Assembly: GCF_000696575.1 (NCBI RefSeq)
Contig: NZ_JMSQ01000006.1
Location: 496,001-560,000, forward strand
Length of the DNA stretch: 64,000 bases
Reading direction: 5' to 3'
Origin: Siccibacter colletis
GTDB taxonomy: Bacteria; Pseudomonadota; Gammaproteobacteria; Enterobacterales; Enterobacteriaceae
The position numbers were made by a program, and so were the translations under genes. Below are positions 58,767 to 64,000 of the stretch, in pieces. Within the stretch, counting starts at the first letter, position 1. Every line of letters starts with the position of its first letter. The notes under the pieces were generated by a model that saw nothing but the letters and a program-made list of their open reading frames with translations, was not told the DNA's origin and made no database searches.

Positions 58767-61475
58767 ATGAAAAAGTCACTCGCTAAACCTGCCCCACACG
58801 CCAATAAAGCGGCCGAACCTGCCGTGAATAAAAAAATCCGTCTCGCACTTGACTGGCTTTCCACCCAACCTGAAAATTCACTGGCACTGGTGGACGAGCT
58901 GCTGGCAAAAGATGTCGGTAATCCGCTGCTGTGGGTCATCGCCACCAAAGCCAACCAGCGACTCGGGCAGTTTTTCCAGGCTGACGAATGCGTGGATAAA
59001 GCGCTGAAGATCGCCCCGGACTATATCGAAGCCATCTACGCCAAAGCCGACCTGCTCTACCGCAGCGATCGTCTGGCGGAAGCCGAAAGGTATCTCACTG
59101 ACGCGGTCACGCGCATTGGCAAGAGCGAGTCGCGCCCGCTGCGCTCCCTGTTCGCCACCGTCCTGCAGAAACAGAAAAAATATGAGCAGGCGCAGGCGCT
59201 CTATCAGGAGCTGACCGATGAAGCACCGGACAACTGGCTCTACTGGAACAACCTCGGCATGGTCGGGCAGGATCGCAGCCAGTTTGCGGCGATGGATGCC
59301 GCCTATGTCAAAAGCTGTGCGGTGACCAAAGACAACCCGACGCCGTATTTCAACCGCATCGTCGGTGCTCACTACGATCCCGAACGCAGCGCGGAAGATA
59401 TTCTGCAGATGTGCCGCGACTGGCAGCAGAAGTTCGCGCCAAAAAGCGTGGTGCGCGCTGTGGCAAAGAACAAATCCGCCGACAAACGCCTGCGCATTGG
59501 GCTTATCTCTGACGGGCTGCGCTCGCACCCGGTCGGGCAGATGATCACCCTGGGGCTGAGCAATATTCCCGAGTCGCAGATCGAGTTTTATGCCTATAGC
59601 ACTAACTATAAAGAAGATCACCTGACGCACCGCATCAAGCGCATGTGCGCCAAATGGCAGGTGATCGAGCATATCTCGCCGGTGGAGCTGGATAAAATTA
59701 TCCGCGCTGATCAGATTGATATCCTGTTCGACCTCAGCGGCTACAACGCCAACAGCCGGATGCAGACGATGCAGCTGGCTCCGGCGCCGGTACAGATCAA
59801 GTGGGTCGGCGGGTTAATCAGCAGCACCGGGCTGGAAACCATGGATTACCTGCTCAGCGATGGCATCGAAACGCCGGAGGGGAGCGATGCGCTCTACACC
59901 GAGAAGCTGATTCGTATGCCGGACGACTACATCTGCTACGATCCGCCGTTCTATCTGCCGTCAGTCAATGAAAACCCGGTGAAGAGCAACGGGTATATCA
60001 CCTTCGGTTGCTTTAACAATGCCTCAAAAATTAACGATCCGCTGCTGGCCCAGTGGGCTGCGCTGCTGCACCGCGTCCCGGATTCGCGCCTGTTCCTGAA
60101 AAGCTTCAACTTCGACAACGTCTCCCTGAGCGAGCACGTGCTGAGCACCCTGGAGAGCCACGGGATTACCCGCGATCGCGTGCGTATCGAAGGCGCGTCG
60201 CTGCACCAGGCGCTGCTGGCCAGCTACCACGATGTCGATATCGCCCTCGATCCCTGGCCCTACTCCGGTGGGTTGACCACCTGTGAAGCAATGGCGATGG
60301 GCGTGCCGGTAGTGACCCTTCCTGGCCCGACTTTTGCCGGACGCCACTCCGCCTCGCACCTGGTGAACGCTGGTTTGCAGGAGCTGGTAGCCAGCGACTG
60401 GGAAAACTATCTCGATATTACCGTTGGCTTAACCCACGACCTTGAAAGCCTGGCGATTATCCGCAGTAATCTGCGCGACATTCTGCTCGCGTCACCGGTC
60501 TGCGACGCTCAGCGTTTTTCGAAACACTTCTCCGAGGCGATGCGCGCCGTATGGCAGCGCTACTGCGAAGGCAAAGCCCCGGCGGCATTGACCCTCAGCC
60601 ATGAGCATGCGCCGCAGTTTGCCGATGACGCTGAGCCGATGACGCTGGCGATGCCGGCGGGCGCGGCGGTAGAAAGCACCGCGGTACAGAGCAACGATTT
60701 TGCCTTCAAAACCGGCGGCAAAATTTTCATGATGGATTACGGCGGCAACTTCGCAACCGGCGGCAAGTTCATCACCCTGAGCGGGCTGGATGCGTTCTGG
60801 TTCATCCTGATGGATACCGTGGGGGCGGTGCAGGATGACCATCTGCCGCTGCGCAAAAAAGCGATCCAGCATATCAAGCTGCACGCGCTCGGCGACGGCG
60901 AAATGCAGCCGGTCTACATCTGTCTGGATAATGCTCATAGCTCAAACCTGAAGCCGCTTGGCGGCAGCGGGGCGCAGGTCATCACTGAAGTGCAGGCCCA
61001 GAGTTCGCGCCTGGATGAGATCCACGGTCTCGACAAGCTGGAGTGGTTCGTGCTGGATAATCGCTTCGATCTGCAGGCGGTGCTGGCGCACGGGCAGCGC
61101 ATTCTCTCCGGCTGCCTGGCAATTGAAGTGCGCGTCACCTTTGACGACACCCATGAAAATCAGATGTCGTTCGATGCCATTCGCCGCGCGCTGGGCGAGT
61201 TCGGGCTGACGTTCCACGCCTTTACCGCGACCGAACAGGCTCAGCCGCTGGTCAGCGAGGCATTTGGCACCCTGGACTCGTCGAAAATGACCGCCGCGAG
61301 CGCGCTGTTTATTCCATCGGCGCAGCGTCTGAAGGTGCTGGACGATCAGCAGCGCGAGCGGCTGGCGTTCATTATGCACGCCGCTTACGGCATGAAGGAC
61401 GTGGCGTACAGCGTGTTCAAAGCCGGCTCTGCGGAACGCGCCGAGGACTATCTCGGCAGTATGCAGGGGCAGTAG
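58767..61475 (+). CDS. TPR/GT41 (OGT-like) glycosyltransferase, probable flagellin modifier
   Basis: 902 residues. Residues ~20-215 form TPR-like helical repeats. Residues ~235-610 match the GT41 O-GlcNAc transferase catalytic region: RSHPVGQMITLGL, ILFDLSGYNANSRMQ, CFNNASKINDPLLAQWAALL, DPWPYSGGLTTCEAMAMGVP and LPGPTFAGRHSASHL. These parallel key sites of eukaryotic OGT and bacterial SPINDLY-type enzymes. The last ~280 residues are a domain I cannot name with confidence; the segment around HGLDKLEWFVLDN faintly recalls FkbM-like methyltransferases. Its place directly after fliC points to flagellin Ser/Thr glycosylation. It ends in a TAG, and the next domain continues in the same frame. Confidence 0.85.
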   Translation: MKKSLAKPAPHANKAAEPAVNKKIRLALDWLSTQPENSLALVDELLAKDVGNPLLWVIATKANQRLGQFFQADECVDKALKIAPDYIEAIYAKADLLYRSDRLAEAERYLTDAVTRIGKSESRPLRSLFATVLQKQKKYEQAQALYQELTDEAPDNWLYWNNLGMVGQDRSQFAAMDAAYVKSCAVTKDNPTPYFNRIVGAHYDPERSAEDILQMCRDWQQKFAPKSVVRAVAKNKSADKRLRIGLISDGLRSHPVGQMITLGLSNIPESQIEFYAYSTNYKEDHLTHRIKRMCAKWQVIEHISPVELDKIIRADQIDILFDLSGYNANSRMQTMQLAPAPVQIKWVGGLISSTGLETMDYLLSDGIETPEGSDALYTEKLIRMPDDYICYDPPFYLPSVNENPVKSNGYITFGCFNNASKINDPLLAQWAALLHRVPDSRLFLKSFNFDNVSLSEHVLSTLESHGITRDRVRIEGASLHQALLASYHDVDIALDPWPYSGGLTTCEAMAMGVPVVTLPGPTFAGRHSASHLVNAGLQELVASDWENYLDITVGLTHDLESLAIIRSNLRDILLASPVCDAQRFSKHFSEAMRAVWQRYCEGKAPAALTLSHEHAPQFADDAEPMTLAMPAGAAVESTAVQSNDFAFKTGGKIFMMDYGGNFATGGKFITLSGLDAFWFILMDTVGAVQDDHLPLRKKAIQHIKLHALGDGEMQPVYICLDNAHSSNLKPLGGSGAQVITEVQAQSSRLDEIHGLDKLEWFVLDNRFDLQAVLAHGQRILSGCLAIEVRVTFDDTHENQMSFDAIRRALGEFGLTFHAFTATEQAQPLVSEAFGTLDSSKMTAASALFIPSAQRLKVLDDQQRERLAFIMHAAYGMKDVAYSVFKAGSAERAEDYLGSMQGQ

Positions 61476-61520
61476 AGCACTACCTCCGCACCGGCGGCGA
61501 ATAAATCGATTATTCCCGAG

Positions 61521-62084
61521 ATGCCGCGCATGTCCCTGCGTGAAACGGAGCTGTTCGAGCGTCATCTGAAAAACGCCGGTAGCTACTTCGAGTTCGGCAG
61601 CGGCGGCTCTACCAAGCTGGCGACCCGCAACAATGTTGAAGTCTGGGGCGTGGAAAGCGATAAATTCTGGGTGGATACCCTGCATAAAGAAGCGGGGCCG
61701 CTGTGCAAAGTGGACTACGTGGATATCGGGCCAACCAAAGCCTGGGGTTATCCGGTGGATGACACCCACAAAGAGAAGTTCACCGACTACAGCGAAGCGA
61801 TCCTGAAGCACGATCGCGCCTTCGACTTAATTCTGGTGGACGGTCGCTTCCGCGTTGCCTGTACGCTCAACGCCATCAAACATACCCTAAAGAAACAGCA
61901 GAACCCTGCCGATACTTTGATTTATATTCACGATTTCTGGGATCGCGCTGACTACCACGTGGTGCTGGAGTTCCTCGACACGGAACAGGTTGCGGAGAGC
62001 GCAGGGCTGTTCCGGGTGAAGAAGAACATCAACCCGGCGCTGCTGGAAAAAGTGCTCGAAAAGTATAAGTACGTGGCCGTCTGA
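61521..62084 (+). CDS. SAM-dependent methyltransferase-like protein, in frame with the upstream GT41 gene
   Basis: 187 residues if it starts at the ATG at 61521 (another ATG at 61530). A glycine-rich loop YFEFGSGGSTKLA (about residues 22-34) and the later FDLILVDGRFRVACTL suit a Rossmann methyltransferase. From 61476 the frame is open without any ATG, GTG or TTG until 61521 and encodes a Ser/Thr/Ala/Pro linker. No Shine-Dalgarno precedes either ATG. The frame is identical to that of the GT41 gene, interrupted only by the TAG at 61473-61475. So this may be the C-terminal domain of a larger protein. Function is inferred as modification of the flagellin glycan or of flagellin. Confidence 0.7.
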   Translation: MPRMSLRETELFERHLKNAGSYFEFGSGGSTKLATRNNVEVWGVESDKFWVDTLHKEAGPLCKVDYVDIGPTKAWGYPVDDTHKEKFTDYSEAILKHDRAFDLILVDGRFRVACTLNAIKHTLKKQQNPADTLIYIHDFWDRADYHVVLEFLDTEQVAESAGLFRVKKNINPALLEKVLEKYKYVAV

Positions 62085-62133
62085 TGCCGCGGCGGGCCAT
62101 ACGCGTGGCCCGCTGACGCTGTGATAACGCTGT

Positions 62134-62178
62134 CGCCCGCCTCACCGGAACCGTTCTGGTGAGGCGGGCGATATGTCG
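62134..62178 (+). terminator. hairpin terminator upstream of fliA
   Basis: CGCCCGCCTCACC (62134-62146) pairs perfectly with GGTGAGGCGGGCG (62158-62170). A weak T-rich stretch follows (TCGCTTTTATT). It ends the modification-gene transcript. Confidence 0.75.
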
Positions 62179-62243
62179 CTTTTATTACGCGTTTCCCTTA
62201 GTGCTATCTTCAGCTTTTTTAACGAAATTTGGCTTAACAATCA

Positions 62244-62271
62244 AAATAACCCCCTCTTTTACCCACTATTC
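62244..62271 (+). promoter_or_regulatory. probable FlhD4C2 box of fliA
   Basis: AAATAACC-N12-CACTATTC, about three mismatches to the 16 core positions of the FlhDC consensus, some 70 bases upstream of the fliA start, as expected for the class II fliA promoter. Confidence 0.5.
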
Positions 62272-62306
62272 ATCCGATTAAAAGCCCTCCAGAAACGGAT
62301 AATCAA

Positions 62307-62314
62307 GCCGATAA
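62307..62314 (+). promoter_or_regulatory. sigma-28 -10 element upstream of fliA
   Basis: GCCGATAA is an exact sigma-28 -10 box. No TAAA is found at the right distance, so only the -10 half is convincing. Confidence 0.4.
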
Positions 62315-62339
62315 CTCAACTAACGCAGGGCTGTTTATC

Positions 62340-63059
62340 GTGAATTCACTGTATACCGCTGAAGGTGTAATGGATAAACACTCGCTGTGGCAGCGTTATG
62401 TACCACTGGTGCGTCACGAAGCATTGCGCCTCCAGGTGCGATTGCCGGCGAGCGTGGAACTTGACGATCTGCTTCAGGCGGGCGGCATCGGGTTATTGAA
62501 TGCAGTTGAACGCTACGATGCTCTGCAAGGAACGGCATTTACGACTTACGCAGTACAACGTATTCGTGGAGCGATGCTGGATGAATTGCGCAGCCGGGAT
62601 TGGGTGCCGCGCAGCGTCCGACGTAATGCCCGCGAAGTGGCGATGGCGTTAAGCCAACTGGAGCAGGAACTGGGTCGCAACGCCTCGGAAACCGAAGTGG
62701 CGCAGCGCTTAGGGATTGCTATCGAAGAGTATCGCCAGATGTTGCTCGACACCAACAACAGTCAGCTTTTTTCTTATGACGAGTGGCGTGAAGAGCACGG
62801 CGACAGCATCGAACTGGTAACGGACGAGCATCAACAAGAAAACCCGCTACAACAATTGCTGGAAAGCAATTTACGCCAGCGCGTAATGGACGCCATCGAG
62901 GCACTGCCGGAGCGCGAACAACTGGTGTTGACACTGTACTATCAGGAAGAGCTCAATCTCAAGGAGATTGGGGCTGTTCTGGAAGTAGGGGAGTCGAGGG
63001 TCAGTCAGTTGCACAGCCAGGCCATAAAACGGCTTCGTACCAAGCTGGGTAAGTTATAG
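62340..63059 (+). CDS. fliA: flagellar sigma factor FliA (sigma-28)
   Basis: 239 residues from a GTG at 62340 as in E. coli (MNSLYTAEGVMDKHSLWQRY). Regions 2 (DDLLQAGGIGLLNAVERYD), 3 and 4 (LTLYYQEELNLKEIGAVLEVGESRVSQLH) are intact. It recognises the fliC and fliD promoters found here and is held by FlgM until hook completion. Confidence 0.97.
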   Translation: MNSLYTAEGVMDKHSLWQRYVPLVRHEALRLQVRLPASVELDDLLQAGGIGLLNAVERYDALQGTAFTTYAVQRIRGAMLDELRSRDWVPRSVRRNAREVAMALSQLEQELGRNASETEVAQRLGIAIEEYRQMLLDTNNSQLFSYDEWREEHGDSIELVTDEHQQENPLQQLLESNLRQRVMDAIEALPEREQLVLTLYYQEELNLKEIGAVLEVGESRVSQLHSQAIKRLRTKLGKL

Positions 63060-63119
63060 GCGGTAGCGCTTTACGCCGCCTGAGAATGCCGCACAACGCA
63101 TTGACAACCAGGAGTTATC

Positions 63120-63668
63120 ATGACTGTGCTGCAAAAAAGACGGCCATTAAGCCGCTACCTGAAAGACTTTAAGCACACGCAAACCCATTGCGCTCACTGC
63201 CATAAATTGCTCGATCGCATTACGCTGGTCCACCGCGGCGCCATCGTCAATAAACTGGCTATTGCACAGCTCGACACGCTCATCGACGAGGCCACCTGGC
63301 AGCGCGAACAAAAAGAGTGGGTGGCGCTGTGCCGCTTCTGTGGCGATCTGCACTGCAAAGAGCAGAGCGACTATTTCGATATTATCGGCTTCAAACAGTA
63401 TCTCTTCGAACAGACCGAGATGAGCCACGGCACCATCCGCGAGTACGTGGTGCGCCTGCGCCGCCTCGGCAATCATCTTGGCGTGCACAACATCCCTCAT
63501 GCTCAGCTTCAGGGCGGCCTGCTCGATGAACGGCTCGAACCCTGGCTGCCGCCGACCAGCACCAATAATTACCGTATCGCCTTGCGCAAATACGCCCAGT
63601 TCCAGCAGCTGCGGGATCACGGGATGATGCATAAAGAAGAGCACAAAGCGACTTCTGATATATATTAA
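63120..63668 (+). CDS. fliZ: flagella/curli regulator FliZ
   Basis: 182 residues, AGGAG before the ATG. The N-terminus carries two CxxC-like pairs (THCAHCHKLL, ALCRFCGDLHC). The sequence matches enteric FliZ, which competes with sigma-S at promoters (E. coli) or boosts FlhDC (Salmonella). Follows fliA by 60 bases. Confidence 0.95.
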   Translation: MTVLQKRRPLSRYLKDFKHTQTHCAHCHKLLDRITLVHRGAIVNKLAIAQLDTLIDEATWQREQKEWVALCRFCGDLHCKEQSDYFDIIGFKQYLFEQTEMSHGTIREYVVRLRRLGNHLGVHNIPHAQLQGGLLDERLEPWLPPTSTNNYRIALRKYAQFQQLRDHGMMHKEEHKATSDIY

Positions 63669-63754
63669 AAAGGCATAAGTTGTAGCGGAGTGGTTTATGT
63701 TATTCGGCATTAACTCATTACACTACAACCAAAATTTTACTATTCGGGGTAATT

Positions 63755-64000
63755 ATGAAACTAGCAAAACTGGGTCGCCAGGCGCTGATGGGCGTGATGG
63801 CGGTGGCGCTGGTCGCCGGAGTTAGTGTTAATGCCGTGGCACAGGATAACCTGCTCAATAAAGTGAAAGAGCGCGGTACCTTGCTGGTGGGGCTGGAAGG
63901 CACCTACCCTCCGTTTAGTTTCCAGGGCGATGACGGCAAGCTGACCGGCTTTGAAGTGGAGTTTGCCGAAGCGCTGGCGCAGCATCTCGGCGTGAAGGCG
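63755..64000 (+). CDS. tcyJ: cystine-binding periplasmic protein TcyJ (FliY), 3' end cut off by window
   Basis: First 82 residues: a signal peptide (to about residue 30, cleavage near AVAQD), then NLLNKVKERGTLLVGLEGTYPPFSFQGDDGKLTGFEVE, the start of a class 3 solute-binding domain. Nearly the same as E. coli FliY/TcyJ. It delivers cystine to the TcyLN ABC transporter. Confidence 0.96.
   Translation, partial: MKLAKLGRQALMGVMAVALVAGVSVNAVAQDNLLNKVKERGTLLVGLEGTYPPFSFQGDDGKLTGFEVEFAEALAQHLGVKA

Overview
The window comes from a motile member of the Enterobacteriaceae. The backbone has the Escherichia/Enterobacter gene order mtfA-serU-yedJ-dcm-vsr-yedA-yedI-yodC-dgcQ-yedP-dsrA-yodD-dsrB-rcsA-fliR...fliE...fliC-fliA-fliZ-tcyJ, with nac and cbl beside tRNA-Asn genes. 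High GC, nac under a classic NtrC/sigma-54 promoter, a T6SS and a short flagellin point to the Enterobacter/Lelliottia/Leclercia/Kosakonia group. Species cannot be settled from sequence reading alone.

Layout. (1) 1-18.1 kb: the right part of a complete-looking type VI secretion locus on the plus strand: tssF (cut by the window edge), tssG, tagH (FHA), tssJ, tssK, tssL, tssH/clpV, vasH (sigma-54 activator), tagO/vasI, tssA/vasJ, tssM, vasL and a Sel1-repeat lipoprotein. Spacing is tight, many starts overlap the previous stop, and a strong terminator closes it. (2) 18.3-20.4 kb: AT-rich cargo. It holds a HigB-type toxin with its middle deleted beside an intact antitoxin. On the minus strand lies an Hcp-family gene followed by a lysozyme-like putative effector and a small membrane protein (putative immunity). 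(3) 20.7-31.5 kb: two identical tRNA-Asn(GUU) copies in a 94-bp direct repeat bound a segment with nac, cbl and a decayed second T6SS locus: tssB, an in-frame tssC'-'tssK chimera, tssL, an OmpA-domain gene, hcp, an unknown small ORF and a 3'-truncated clpV. The clpV fragment runs tail-to-tail into a truncated P4-type integrase. (4) 31.5-42.1 kb: conserved chromosome with mtfA, serU, yedJ, the Dcm/Vsr pair, yedA, yedI, yodC, dgcQ (one-base frameshift near its end), yedP, the DsrA sRNA, yodD, dsrB and rcsA. (5) 42.6-64 kb: the flagellar region. fliFGHIJK and fliLMNOPQR are on the minus strand and fliE diverges from fliF. A GNAT gene and yedD follow, then fliDST (minus), fliC, a two-gene flagellin-modification insert, fliA, fliZ and the start of tcyJ.

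How the genes fit together. Locus 1 supplies baseplate (TssF/G/K), membrane complex (TssJ/L/M), ClpV recycling and VasH transcriptional control; sheath, Hcp and spike genes presumably lie left of the window. The Hcp-effector-immunity trio looks like cargo for it. Locus 2 cannot build a sheath but could still donate Hcp. In the flagellar region sigma-28 (FliA) promoters of near-consensus form drive fliC and fliD, and a strong FlhD4C2-type box lies between fliE and fliF.

The most novel part is between fliC and fliA. A 902-residue TPR/GT41 (OGT-like) glycosyltransferase is followed, in the same reading frame across a single amber codon, by a methyltransferase-like domain. The second unit has no visible ribosome-binding site, which suggests a split or read-through bifunctional flagellin-modifying enzyme.
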